64,000 nt of DNA. Source: Pyrinomonadaceae bacterium (GTDB lineage: Bacteria > Acidobacteriota > Blastocatellia > Pyrinomonadales > Pyrinomonadaceae). The position numbers were made by a program, and so were the translations under genes. Location of the stretch: NCBI GenBank assembly GCA_021463165.1, contig JAJTWY010000008.1, positions 1 through 64,000 of the forward strand. Reading direction: 5' to 3'. The notes under the pieces were generated by a model that worked only from the letters and a program-made list of their open reading frames with translations, was not told the origin of the DNA and ran no database searches. Positions 8,205 to 17,249 of this stretch are shown here, in pieces; within the stretch, counting starts at the first letter, position 1; every line of letters begins with the position of its first letter.

Positions 8205-8584
8205 GGTGAAACGCGCCGGATAAGCCGAATCCTGTTTCCGCCGATGGCGGATGCGATCATTCATCTAGGCCAGTCGTTACCGGCTGGCTCGAGCGGCCTA
8301 CCCGAAAACGCTGCCTTTCAGCACCCGGACGGGCCGCCCGGTCGCGTTTCCCTATTTGGCCTTGCACCGCGAGGAGTTTACCTGGCCGACGATGTTGCCA
8401 CCGACGCCGGTGAGCTCTTACCTCACCCTTTCACCCATTACCGGACAAAAACGGCTGGAATACTCTCTGTTGCACTTGTCGTCACTTCTTACGAAGTGCC
8501 CGGACGTTATCCGGCTCGCTGCCCTTCGGTGTTCAGACTTTCCTCTTTTCATTGCTGAAAAGCGATCGCCCGACGCGTTTCACC
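8205..8584 (-). ncRNA. rnpB: RNase P RNA, bacterial A type
   Basis: The minus strand carries the conserved RNase P RNA elements. GAGGAAAGTC lies near the 5' end, GGGTGAAAGGGTGAGGTAAG in the middle, then GGCAACATCG and the GGTAAACTCCTCGCGGTGCA segment. The closing P1 helix is formed by GTGAAACGCG at the 5' end (8574-8583) and CGCGTTTCAC near 8206-8215. Its length of about 380 bases is usual for the A type. The RNA is the catalytic part of the enzyme that removes tRNA 5' leaders. The ends are set from the P1 pairing and may be off by a few bases. Confidence 0.93.
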
Positions 8585-8649
8585 ATCAAGGCTCAGCAAG
8601 TATAGCAAAATTTGTTAAACATTCAAATAGCTTGTTTCGTCGACCGCGA

Positions 8650-9687
8650 TCAATTGCGTATCTCGACCCTATCTCCTGCCGCGAGGAACGGGTCCATATG
8701 TTTGCCCTCGCGGATGGCACGTAGATTCAGCTCTATGTCTGTTACGGCACCGTTATCACTCCGGCGGCGGATCACAGCCTTCTTCGGGTTGCCATTCACA
8801 CCGGCGGCCTTGGCCGCTTGCGATAATGTCATCCCGCTGGTCAACTCTTTTTCGCCCTTCGAGGCCACAGCACCGCCAATAAAATAAGTGCTCCTTCCGG
8901 ATGTCGTGCCTTCGCCCGCAAACTCGACGGTATAACCCGGGAAAACAAGGATCTCCTCAGTTTTGGGATCGCGAAGGTCGTGGACCTCAGATGTTTGCCC
9001 GGGCCCTTTGTTTATCAATACTCTGGTAGCTTTCTGACTGACCAGAGCTTCAGCCCTGATCGCAAACAGCGGCATCGCTTCCCGCTGCAAGTTTTTGTCG
9101 CCGCCATTCTCGACCAGCCCTGCGACAGTGACACGATGGCTATTGTACTGCCGAACCTTTACCTCAACGATCGGGTCCCGTAGGATCTTGATTCCGGAAG
9201 CGATAAGATCTGCGGCTGACTCGGCTGTGAGATCAGTTACGACGAGATCGTCGCCGGCTAGTGGAAAATCGATCGTACCGTCCGGCCTCACAGTAAAATA
9301 GCCCGATCCGGTTTGGACGTTCTTAACGCTGACATAAAGTACATCGCCCGTTCCGATCCGATACGTCTCCGTCGGTCGCTTGTTCGCCGCTTCCAGTGGC
9401 TTGGCGATCCGATACGCGGCTTGAGTGACAGACGGCCTTACGTTTTCAAACGACTTGTCATTTTGAAAGGCTTCATCCGGCCGGCTTACTACAAATGCAA
9501 CCTCTTTTTTCTCAACCGGTTTTGCCGCAGCTACCTTTGGCCGGCTGGTCGGACTGGGTGAATATGGGTTGTTTTTTGGCCGAGTTTCAGGAGATTGGCC
9601 AAACATGACACTCGCGCTTACCGAAAACATGACCGCTAGGAAACCTAGCCACCGGACCGGGAATAGAACATGGGGGACGTTTTTCAT
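8650..9687 (-). CDS. Polysaccharide export outer membrane protein (Wza-like)
   Basis: After a signal peptide ending near VMFGQ and a Pro/Lys-rich linker, the protein has the Poly_export domain (ETYRIGTGDVLYVSV, then YFTVRPDGTIDFPLAGD) and an SLBB-like segment (YFIGGAVASKGEKEL to AAKAAGVNGNPKKAV). It ends in AAGDRVEIRN, the usual last strand. Such proteins form the outer membrane channel for capsule or exopolysaccharide export. The reading frame opens at 9705, but MKNVPHVLFP at 9687 gives a better signal peptide. No other capsule genes are adjacent. Family assignment is firm; the exported polymer is unknown. Confidence 0.85.
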   Translation of the reverse strand: MKNVPHVLFPVRWLGFLAVMFSVSASVMFGQSPETRPKNNPYSPSPTSRPKVAAAKPVEKKEVAFVVSRPDEAFQNDKSFENVRPSVTQAAYRIAKPLEAANKRPTETYRIGTGDVLYVSVKNVQTGSGYFTVRPDGTIDFPLAGDDLVVTDLTAESAADLIASGIKILRDPIVEVKVRQYNSHRVTVAGLVENGGDKNLQREAMPLFAIRAEALVSQKATRVLINKGPGQTSEVHDLRDPKTEEILVFPGYTVEFAGEGTTSGRSTYFIGGAVASKGEKELTSGMTLSQAAKAAGVNGNPKKAVIRRRSDNGAVTDIELNLRAIREGKHMDPFLAAGDRVEIRN

Positions 9688-9780
9688 GCGATGGCACTTC
9701 CACATAATGCGTGTAAAACCCGGCGGGGCAACGCGGGGTAACGCCTAAAGAAACTCCCAAAAGGGCACGAATTCTAGTTT

Positions 9781-11559
9781 TTATTGCTGATCGTTTCGAT
9801 TTAGGAAGAAATTAGAGCTAAAGAGGCCAGGCCAGTGACTTAGGTAGTATTCGCGAAGGTTATTCTCGATCTCGCTGGCAGTTGCGCAGCTATTGATCAC
9901 TTCAACGATGGGGTCGACCTCGCTTAATGTGATACGCGAGATCAAGCGGCGTATCCTACTGATAGAATTAATGTTCATGCTCAGTTCGCGAGCACCGAGG
10001 GCGAGAAGCAGTGGTGCATAGAAAGGTGATCCCGCCATTTCACCGCAGATCACGAGGGGCACTCGATTGTTTTCAGCGGCGGCTACGACGCTTTTGATCG
10101 AACTGATCACGGCTGGATGGAGTGTTTGATACCAGTCTGCGACCGAGTCGTTGTCGCGATCCACCGCGAGCAAATATTGGACGAGGTCGTTGGTTCCAAG
10201 CGCAAGAAAGTCGACCTCTGCGGCTATGTGGTCGGCCGTCAGCACGCCGGACGGTACCTCGATCATCGCACCGATCCTGGGTGAGCCGCAGGGGGCGCCG
10301 CACGCCGCGAGATCATCGACCTCGTCGGCGATCATTCCGGCGGCCTCGCGGACCTCAGCGACGCCCGCGACCATTGGAAGCACTATATCGATTTTGTGAT
10401 CGGCACCTGCCCGCAGGATCGCCCTGATCTGTTCCCTAAATATTTCGGGATACCTCAGGCTCAAACGGATCGATCTAAGGCCAAGAGAGGGATTTACCTC
10501 CGGGTCGTGTCCATCCGCGTGAACCCGATCGAGTCCGATATCGAATGTCCGAATGATGACGCCGTGATCGCCCGCGGCACTGGCGATCCGCCGATACGCT
10601 GCGGTTTGCTCCTCTTCGTCCGGAATTGCCCCCGGGCGCGAGATCAACGATTCCGATCGAAAGAGGCCAATGCCTTCAGCGCCCTTCTGCCGGGCCAACT
10701 GGTATGCTTCCGGAATGTCGACGTTGGCCCGGATAACTATCCTGACACCATCAAGCGTCGTCGTTTCGGCGCTTGCGTCTTCACCATCACCCTCAAACCC
10801 GTTCCTACTGCAGTTGCGCCCCGCTTCATAGGTCCTTACGGTTTCTGAGGAAGGATTGATAATGACCGTTCCGGTTTCCCCGTCAACGACCGCGTGGTCC
10901 CGTTCACCAATGTGTGGAATTAGTTCCCTGAGGCCCGAGACCATCGGTATCCTGAATTCGCGCGCCAGGATCGAGGAATGGGATGTCCAGCCGCCTCGCT
11001 CGGTCAAAAGACCGGCAGGATTTCGCCGACTCAGTTCGATCACTTCGGATGGACGGAGTTCGTGTGCAACGACGATCGCCCCGCTGTAAATATCACCTTT
11101 CTGAGGGTGGGGGCCATTGAGTGATCCGATCAAGCGTTTTGCAAGATCTTCAATATCGAGGTGTTTTTCACGCAGGTGCGGGTCGGCAACCAAAGACTGT
11201 CGTTGTGAGGATCGATCCGCAATCGCTGCGATCGCTTGCTCCGCCGTTGCACTATTTCGGAGGATCTCTCGTTCGACATTGTTCACGAATGAGGACTGCT
11301 CAAGGATAAGCAGCTGAATATTGAGGATATCTGCGAGGGGCGAGTTACCGCCGGCGTCGATCAGTGTCCGGATCTGCTCGGTACTTTCGCGGACTGAGCC
11401 ACGAAATCGATCGAGCTCCGTATCCGCATTCAGATCTTGAATCTCTGCGATGCTTGGATATCCCGACCGCGAGTAGATCACGATCTGACCAACTCCGACC
11501 CCCCGTGAAACCGCGAGGCCCGCAAATCGGCTTTCGCTTTTGACAGCGGCGTCCTTCAT
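9781..11559 (-). CDS. ptsI: Phosphoenolpyruvate-protein phosphotransferase (PTS enzyme I)
   Basis: The 592-residue protein has the three parts of enzyme I. The N-terminal HPr-binding helical domain is followed by the swivelling domain with the phosphorylated histidine in GGWTSHSSILAR. The C-terminal TIM barrel carries RTFDIGLDR, NPSLGLRSIR and CGEMAGSPF. It takes phosphate from PEP and hands it to HPr. Neither HPr nor any EII gene lies in the window, so it may serve a regulatory PTS. The start at 11559 (MKDAAVKSES) is decided by GGGAG seven bases upstream; the frame itself opens earlier, inside the preceding gene. It follows the AIM24 gene by 31 bases. Confidence 0.92.
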   Translation of the reverse strand: MKDAAVKSESRFAGLAVSRGVGVGQIVIYSRSGYPSIAEIQDLNADTELDRFRGSVRESTEQIRTLIDAGGNSPLADILNIQLLILEQSSFVNNVEREILRNSATAEQAIAAIADRSSQRQSLVADPHLREKHLDIEDLAKRLIGSLNGPHPQKGDIYSGAIVVAHELRPSEVIELSRRNPAGLLTERGGWTSHSSILAREFRIPMVSGLRELIPHIGERDHAVVDGETGTVIINPSSETVRTYEAGRNCSRNGFEGDGEDASAETTTLDGVRIVIRANVDIPEAYQLARQKGAEGIGLFRSESLISRPGAIPDEEEQTAAYRRIASAAGDHGVIIRTFDIGLDRVHADGHDPEVNPSLGLRSIRLSLRYPEIFREQIRAILRAGADHKIDIVLPMVAGVAEVREAAGMIADEVDDLAACGAPCGSPRIGAMIEVPSGVLTADHIAAEVDFLALGTNDLVQYLLAVDRDNDSVADWYQTLHPAVISSIKSVVAAAENNRVPLVICGEMAGSPFYAPLLLALGARELSMNINSISRIRRLISRITLSEVDPIVEVINSCATASEIENNLREYYLSHWPGLFSSNFFLNRNDQQ

Positions 11560-11590
11560 TACTGCTCCCTGAGGTAGTGATCCCGGACCC

Positions 11591-12487
11591 TCAGTTACCA
11601 AAACTTATGCCACCACCGCTCTGCGACGGGAAGAAAGGTTTCAACATACCGGCAAATGCTGCTAGGTTTCTTGTTTGGATCAGTATCTCTCCGGGGCCAT
11701 TGAATTCCGCAACCATCCCTTCCCCGCTCAGCATACTTCGGAAAAATCCGCTCTTGGACGCTTTTCGCAGGTTGTATTGCATTTGGCCCTCCCAGGCGAC
11801 CAAGTGGCCGGTGTCGATGACATATTGTTCACCGGGCCGGAGCACTTTCCGGTGGATGGCGCCAAACGAGGAAACCAACAGCAAACCCGAACCCGCGACC
11901 TGGAGTACAAAGAGACCTTCGCCACCGAAGAAGGACTTTGCACCACCGAACTTGGTCTCGACCGTAAGTGAAGTATCCCCGGCGAGATACGAACTCGACT
12001 GAACCATAAAGACCTGGTTCTGCATCTCGATTCCGGAGATATCGCCTGGCGAGCCAGGGGCGAGTGTGACTTCTCCAGGGCCGCCACGAGCCGTAAATGT
12101 TGAGACGAATGCGGACTCACCTCCGACCGCGCGTTTCAGTGCACCGAAAACCCCGCCTTTCATTTCGGCGTGAAGGTCGACGTTGGCAGACATTGATACC
12201 ATCGCACCCGCTTCCGCGGCGATTGTCTGTTCCGGCTGCAGGTGGATCACCGCAAGGGCGAATGCCCCTGGATGCTTGATCTCCCATGTGTAGCCGCGGC
12301 CCTGGCCTCTGCCATCCGCGTCAAAATTGAACGCCCCTCCTTGCGGCAGCGCCGCGCTTTGATATGGCGGCGGTTGAGTTGGGGGCACTTGTCCGGCTGG
12401 TTGAGCCGGGGCCTCAAGTACCAAACCACATGAGCCACAGAACCGGGCTCCCGCCATAAGCGGAACCGTACATTTTGGACAATTCAC
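11591..12487 (-). CDS. AIM24 / TIGR00266 family protein with N-terminal zinc ribbon
   Basis: The 298-residue protein opens with a zinc ribbon (VNCPKCTVPL and ARFCGSCGLV) and a Pro/Gln linker. The TIGR00266 (AIM24-like) beta-sandwich follows, with the typical Gly-rich stretches AEAGAMVSMS, FFGGEGLFVLQVAGSG and HLVAWEG. The molecular role of the bacterial family is not established. The start is GTG at 12487, set by GGAGGTG just upstream and by a one-base overlap with the LOG gene stop (TAGTG). The longer open frame upstream is the body of the LOG gene. It is translationally coupled to LOG and probably cotranscribed with ptsI. Confidence 0.87.
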   Translation of the reverse strand: MNCPKCTVPLMAGARFCGSCGLVLEAPAQPAGQVPPTQPPPYQSAALPQGGAFNFDADGRGQGRGYTWEIKHPGAFALAVIHLQPEQTIAAEAGAMVSMSANVDLHAEMKGGVFGALKRAVGGESAFVSTFTARGGPGEVTLAPGSPGDISGIEMQNQVFMVQSSSYLAGDTSLTVETKFGGAKSFFGGEGLFVLQVAGSGLLLVSSFGAIHRKVLRPGEQYVIDTGHLVAWEGQMQYNLRKASKSGFFRSMLSGEGMVAEFNGPGEILIQTRNLAAFAGMLKPFFPSQSGGGISFGN

Positions 12488-13038
12488 TATTGGGCACCTC
12501 CAGTTCGTTCGTTGATGACCTTTACGGCTGAACCAGCATCCGCGGCAAAATCGAGATAACCCAGGTCTTTCTCGCTGACGACAAGGTTTGCTTTCCACGC
12601 ATCAACGACGCCTTGCCAGCATTCGCCGACAAGGATCAGCGGACGCGGGGCGAGCACGCCCGTCATCAGTTTGTTCCAGACCAGCGATATCTCGGTCACC
12701 GTCCCCATTCCGCCACGGAATGCGACGAATCCCACCGATCGGGTAATAAGATTTTGAAGCCGATCGTAAAAATGATCGGTTGCTACTTTATCCGTCAGGA
12801 AGCGGTTTGGCTCAGACTTGAATTGATTCATTACGATTCCGAGTACACGCCCTCCGCTTTCGCGAGCGCCGCGGGACGCCGCTTCCATGATGCCGAGATA
12901 TCCACCTGTACAGATGGTATATCCCCTTTCAGCGAGCATTGAGCCAAGCGTTCGCGCCTCCTTATACTCGGGCGAGGTCTCGGGACATTTCGATCCGCCG
13001 AAGATGGTGATTATCTTTTCGTCTGAGTTTGTGATCAC
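12487..13038 (-). CDS. LOG family protein (Rossmann nucleotide-binding)
   Basis: The 183-residue protein belongs to the LOG/'lysine decarboxylase-like' Rossmann family. Visible motifs are IFGGSKCPE at the start, CTGGYLGIMEAASRGARE, and RGGMGTVTEISLVWN in place of the classic PGGxGTxxE. Plant LOG enzymes release cytokinin nucleobases from their ribotides; many bacterial members are nucleoside monophosphate glycosidases or of unknown role. The first Pro of the PGG motif is Arg here, so activity is uncertain. The gene overlaps the AIM24 start by one base. The 58 bases between it and the MFS transporter show no clear signal. Confidence 0.82.
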   Translation of the reverse strand: MITNSDEKIITIFGGSKCPETSPEYKEARTLGSMLAERGYTICTGGYLGIMEAASRGARESGGRVLGIVMNQFKSEPNRFLTDKVATDHFYDRLQNLITRSVGFVAFRGGMGTVTEISLVWNKLMTGVLAPRPLILVGECWQGVVDAWKANLVVSEKDLGYLDFAADAGSAVKVINERTGGAQ

Positions 13039-13096
13039 GATCGGTGTGTCGGAGTAAGTTCGATTATAGCCCCTGATCGCCTTAAATAAAAATCTA

Positions 13097-14461
13097 TCAC
13101 TGGGACGCAGCCTCTTCAGCCGTTCGGTTGCCTGCCGCGTGTATAGCCTTTGCGGTATTCGTCAGGAACAGGATGACAAGTCCGGCGACGAAGAACGCGA
13201 TCAAGGCGAGGATCGCCTGACGATACGACCCCGTAGTGCCAACGACTACCGCAAAAACCAGGTTTCCGATCCAGGAGGTTCCCTTCTCAGATATTTCGTA
13301 AAGGCCAAAGAACGCTGATTCACGCGACTTAGGGATCATCTGAGAGAACAACGAACGCGAAAGGGCCTGTGTACTGCCTAGCACCAGGCCAATGAACACA
13401 GACATTATTTGTGCCTGCAATGCCGTCTCGAGAAAACCGTATGCGAAGATCACTATTCCCGACCAGATCACAAGGCATACCATGATCGTGCGCTTTGCAC
13501 CAAGAACCCGCGAGATCCGTTCAAAGACTATCGCCCCGATCAATGCAGAGACTTGGGCGATGACGAAGATACCAAGCAGGAATGTAGGATCACTTTCAAG
13601 CCCTTTTGAGATGTATAGTTCCTGCGAAAGAAAGATCGAGGAGTTTAGGATGACGGTCTGAATTCCGTCGTTATAGAGCAGGTAACCGCAGAGGAAAAGC
13701 AGAGTGTATTTCAATCCGGCGAGTTCACGCATCGTCCGCCAAAGTTCAACAAACCCGATCTTGATGAGGCCACGGCCTTTTGCGTCTTGTTCAGGGGGCC
13801 GGCTGCGGACCAAGTAAAAGGTGATCGCCGCAAAGATGCCCCACCACAATGACGCCGCAAGCATCGACACTCGGACGGCTGTTCCTTTTTCCATACCTAG
13901 CGACGGAGCAAAGTTGATCAGAGCGAGGTTAACGAACAACATCACAAGACCTGCAACATAGCCGGCGGCATACCCGTAACTGCTTATTTTGTCGCGTTTA
14001 TCTTCCGTAGTGATATCAACGAGGAACGAGTTGTAGAAGACATTGGAAGCGGCAAAGCAGATATTTGAAACGAGCAAAAGAACACATCCCAGGAGGTAGT
14101 TGGTACCGGTGATAAAGAAAAGCAGAGAACTGGCAACTACGCCGAAGTAGCAGAAGAATGCCATCATCTTCTTCTTGAAGGGCGTGAAATCTGCGATGGA
14201 ACCCAGTATCGGGAGCAGGAAGATCTGCAGGAAGATCGAGGCTCCGAGCGTCGACGTAAAAAGATTATCCGATGTGACCGAACCAAAGGGCCCGAGCGTG
14301 AGGACTACTCCGGCCTTCCCTACATCATCCTGAGCCAAGGCAGTCAGGTAAGGCCCTGCCAGTACGGTGACCACCGTGGTGTAGAAGGCAGAATTGGCCC
14401 AGTCGTAGGCCAGCCAACCGAAGATCTCTCTTCTGTCGTTCTTTAGGTAGGTGGTTTCCAT
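13097..14461 (-). CDS. MFS transporter, UMF1 (Atg22-like) family
   Basis: The 454-residue protein has about twelve hydrophobic helices and the UMF1 opening EIFGWLAYDWANSAFYTTVV. This opening marks the bacterial relatives of the fungal vacuolar amino acid effluxer Atg22. Other supports are LPILGSIADF, YGYAAGYVAGL and SRSLFSQMIPKSRESAFFGLYEISEKG, given here in part, which is typical of the second half. The substrate is unknown; amino acid efflux is the family's best known role. The gene is a likely single transcript, divergent from the nucleotidyltransferase gene at 14627 across 165 bases with no obvious regulatory element. Confidence 0.88.
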   Translation of the reverse strand: METTYLKNDRREIFGWLAYDWANSAFYTTVVTVLAGPYLTALAQDDVGKAGVVLTLGPFGSVTSDNLFTSTLGASIFLQIFLLPILGSIADFTPFKKKMMAFFCYFGVVASSLLFFITGTNYLLGCVLLLVSNICFAASNVFYNSFLVDITTEDKRDKISSYGYAAGYVAGLVMLFVNLALINFAPSLGMEKGTAVRVSMLAASLWWGIFAAITFYLVRSRPPEQDAKGRGLIKIGFVELWRTMRELAGLKYTLLFLCGYLLYNDGIQTVILNSSIFLSQELYISKGLESDPTFLLGIFVIAQVSALIGAIVFERISRVLGAKRTIMVCLVIWSGIVIFAYGFLETALQAQIMSVFIGLVLGSTQALSRSLFSQMIPKSRESAFFGLYEISEKGTSWIGNLVFAVVVGTTGSYRQAILALIAFFVAGLVILFLTNTAKAIHAAGNRTAEEAASQ

Positions 14462-14626
14462 CGTTCAGTTTGCGATCGCCGGCGTTCAGAAGGTACGGTT
14501 CAAGATAGTTCAGAAGTAGGAAATTGTCTATTCATATCGCGTTGTAAAAAGAACATATGGTGAGAGTTTTTAATTGAAGCTGTTTCCTCTATTATCAAGT
14601 ATCGGCCTAAAGTTGGCGGATGTCCT

Positions 14627-15625
14627 ATGAAAGCAATGATCCTGGCTGCAGGTTTTGGTACGCGGCTCTTTCCACTCACTATCGATCGGACCAAGCCCGC
14701 AATACCGTTTCTTGGCAAGCCCTTGGTCGGCTATGTGGCCGAGTATATTGCCCGTTTCGGAATAACTGACATCGTAGTAAATCTGCATCACCAGCCGCAA
14801 TCGGTGATCGATGCTCTCGGGGACGGCAGCGATTTTGGCGTGAATATCGAATACACGGTCGAGCAACCGAATATTCTTGGTACCGCCGGAGCTCTTGATC
14901 TGGCTCGAAAGCATCTCGAGAACGAAACATTTCTCATCGTAAACGGCAAGATAATTACCGACATTGACATCGCTGCGGCGATCGAAACGCACAAGCGCTC
15001 CGGGGCCATTGCGACAATGGTCTTGAAGGAAAATCATAAACGTGAGAAGTTCACGGTTGTTCACACCAGGGATGGCGCTATCGACTATTTTGGTCCGCAT
15101 GCAACCCCGGTGACCGAGGCGGAACTGCGTGACGTTGAACACGAGATCGTCACCCCGCTGATGTTCACCGGCATCCACATCCTGGAACCAGCCGTCCTCG
15201 ATCTTATCCCGCCAGGTATTTTTTCAGACACCGTTAAGGACATCTATATCCCGTACATAAAGAGCGGCGGAAGGATCGCGGCCCATGTCGCCGAAGGCGA
15301 ATGGTTCGAGCTTTCTACCATCCCACGCTACCTTGACATCTCTCTCGCCATGATGGGAGGGTGCAATATGCACTTTGGCAAGAACTGCGAACTTAAAGGG
15401 GCCGCCGGACTGCGCGACTCGATAATCTGGGATGACGTGACGATCGGCGAAGGGGCCACGCTTTATCGCACGATCGTTGCCGACGGCGTCAAGATCGAGC
15501 CCGGTGAACATTTCGAGAACGCGGCCATTGTTCGCGCGGATATGCTGCGGGGTTGCAAGGAGATCCCTGAAAAGGCGCTTCGCGGCTATGTCCAGGGTGA
15601 AAACTACATTGTTCCATTGAATTGA
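14627..15625 (+). CDS. NDP-sugar pyrophosphorylase, MurU-like, with hexapeptide tail
   Basis: The 332-residue protein starts with the nucleotidyltransferase signature MILAAGFGTRLFPLT and has DRTKPAIPFLGKPL, the sugar-phosphate binding region. It ends in a left-handed beta-helix-like repeat region (GAAGLRDSIIWDDVTIGEGA). It joins NTP and a sugar-1-phosphate. Eight bases downstream lies an AmgK-like sugar kinase, so a MurU role, UDP-MurNAc from MurNAc-1-P, is the best guess. MurU itself is shorter and lacks the hexapeptide tail, so another sugar is possible. The usual NGD metal-binding motif reads NGK here (K108), an oddity. The ATG start is placed at the beginning of the fold. Confidence 0.82.
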   Translation: MKAMILAAGFGTRLFPLTIDRTKPAIPFLGKPLVGYVAEYIARFGITDIVVNLHHQPQSVIDALGDGSDFGVNIEYTVEQPNILGTAGALDLARKHLENETFLIVNGKIITDIDIAAAIETHKRSGAIATMVLKENHKREKFTVVHTRDGAIDYFGPHATPVTEAELRDVEHEIVTPLMFTGIHILEPAVLDLIPPGIFSDTVKDIYIPYIKSGGRIAAHVAEGEWFELSTIPRYLDISLAMMGGCNMHFGKNCELKGAAGLRDSIIWDDVTIGEGATLYRTIVADGVKIEPGEHFENAAIVRADMLRGCKEIPEKALRGYVQGENYIVPLN

Positions 15626-15632
15626 AGCGGCG

Positions 15633-16634
15633 ATGTCGGATCATCGGGAAAGACTAGAGATATATCTTGAACGCAGATCGGAGCGGGGCGACGTGCATCC
15701 GCTCACTGCTGACGCGTCGACACGGGAGTATTTTCGCATTCCGTGGAGAGGTTCGGTAGCGATAGCGTGCGTTTATCCGGAAAGTTTTGATCCGGCTGAG
15801 CAGTCTTATCTTGACGTAACCCGCTTGTTTATCGCCGGTGGCCTGCCCGTCGCGGAGATCTACGACCATGCCGGAGAATTGGGTGTGATAGTCCAAGAAG
15901 ATCTCGGCGATACAATACTCCGCGATGTTCTCCTAAGTGACTCCGGAGTTGACAAGCCACGGAAGCTGGACGAGGCGATCTCATTGGTGGCACGCATCCA
16001 AACATTGACCCAGAAGGCCTTTGAGATCGGCTCGATCGCCTCAAAGCTAATGTTTGACGAGGAGAAGCTGGTATGGGAATTGAACTTTTTTAGGGAACAT
16101 TATTTTCATACACTTCGCAAAAAACCTCTTGCTCCGGCGGACGATGCGGCATTGACTGCGGAATTTACCGAGATCGCGCGCGAGTTGGAGACATGTGCGA
16201 ACGTGTTGTGCCACCGTGACTTTCATGCGGCCAACCTGATGATCGATCGGCGAGGACGAATGAGGATCATCGATCATCAAGACGCAAGGATCGGTTCTCC
16301 GACATACGATCTCGTTTCCCTGCTGCTTGACCGGATCACCGAGCCCCCGTCGCGTGAGTGGTTGGCGGAAAAACGTCACTATTTTCTTAACGTCCGTCGT
16401 CGGTTGGGCCTTCCGGCTTTGGATGAAGAAACCTTTGCTAACGAGTTCCGTTTACAGACGATACAGCGTTGCCTAAAGGCTGCCGGGACTTTTTCGTTTC
16501 AGTCCGTGAATCGCGGAAAGACGCACTTTGTACCGTTCATCGTTCCCATGTTTCGGATCTCGCTACGTGCGGCGGAAAGCCTTGGCCGATTTCCTGCGAT
16601 ACAACAGATCCTTGCCGCCGAGATAGAACGCTGA
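15633..16634 (+). CDS. Aminoglycoside phosphotransferase-like sugar kinase, AmgK-like
   Basis: The 333-residue protein is an APH-fold kinase. The catalytic loop reads LCHRDFHAANLM (base D in HRDFH, metal-binding N), and the metal site is IDHQDARIGSPTYDLVSLL, very close to the IDFQDA form of AmgK. AmgK phosphorylates the anomeric carbon of MurNAc or GlcNAc from recycled cell wall; the product is used by a MurU nucleotidyltransferase. The neighbouring gene eight bases upstream fits that second step, so the pair probably recycles amino sugars while bypassing de novo UDP-GlcNAc synthesis. The N-terminal DASTREYFRI segment is also typical. Substrate not proven. Confidence 0.84.
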   Translation: MSDHRERLEIYLERRSERGDVHPLTADASTREYFRIPWRGSVAIACVYPESFDPAEQSYLDVTRLFIAGGLPVAEIYDHAGELGVIVQEDLGDTILRDVLLSDSGVDKPRKLDEAISLVARIQTLTQKAFEIGSIASKLMFDEEKLVWELNFFREHYFHTLRKKPLAPADDAALTAEFTEIARELETCANVLCHRDFHAANLMIDRRGRMRIIDHQDARIGSPTYDLVSLLLDRITEPPSREWLAEKRHYFLNVRRRLGLPALDEETFANEFRLQTIQRCLKAAGTFSFQSVNRGKTHFVPFIVPMFRISLRAAESLGRFPAIQQILAAEIER

Positions 16635-16658
16635 TCTGCGACGGCCCGACCCGAACCA

Positions 16659-17093
16659 TCAAACTCTGAGGTGGTCAGCTCGCCAAGTCTTGATCGCGAG
16701 CTTTATCTCTTTCGTAGTTGCAAAATCTCCGTTCAAAGTCCTCTCGACCAGGCCTGCGAGTTCTTCATCCGAGGCAAAGCGCAAAGCGATCATCTGCCCG
16801 GTTCGCAGTCCCGCCGCTCGTTTCGCCAGGTCGGGCGTCAATAGTTCTCGATAACGAAGCCGCTCCTCGAGGCGGATAACGCGGTCTTGAGCCTTCAATG
16901 CCTGCAATCTAGCGGCGAATGAAAGCAAGATAACGCCGAGCGACAACAAGAGATATTGAACCCGAAACCATTCGAATTCCATCACTAGACATACAAGAGC
17001 CCAAACGAGGTTGATGACCAATAAGGGCGTGATCACGAAATGGAAGAGCGGATACCAGCGTGTATGGTTTTGGACGTTTTGTTCTTTGGTCAT
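16659..17093 (-). CDS. DUF6526 family small membrane protein
   Basis: The protein of 144 residues begins MTKEQNVQNHTRWYPLFHFV, the opening I associate with DUF6526, a family of Acidobacteriota and Bacteroidota. Two membrane helices follow (VITPLLVINLVWALVCLVM and YLLLSLGVILLSFAARLQAL), then a charged helical cytoplasmic tail. It converges with the kinase gene, whose stop lies 24 bases away. The frame can also start at TTG 17102; the ATG at 17093 is preferred because it gives the family N-terminus. Function unknown. Confidence 0.8.
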   Translation of the reverse strand: MTKEQNVQNHTRWYPLFHFVITPLLVINLVWALVCLVMEFEWFRVQYLLLSLGVILLSFAARLQALKAQDRVIRLEERLRYRELLTPDLAKRAAGLRTGQMIALRFASDEELAGLVERTLNGDFATTKEIKLAIKTWRADHLRV

Positions 17094-17249
17094 TGCTTTC
17101 AAGGTTAGATACAGGTTCCTATTCTCTCTCTATTCGAACAAGAGTGACAAACGCTTACAGTACAGCAGGGGACTATGTCTGCCTAATCCCGTAGGTCCGG
17201 GAAAACTAGGAAATGAACGCGAACCCGCGGAACGGGGGACCAACCGGCC

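Noticed and set aside
8244..8558. Open frames on the plus strand across the RNase P RNA gene.
   Set aside because: The sequence is accounted for by conserved structural RNA motifs and the frames have no protein family signal.
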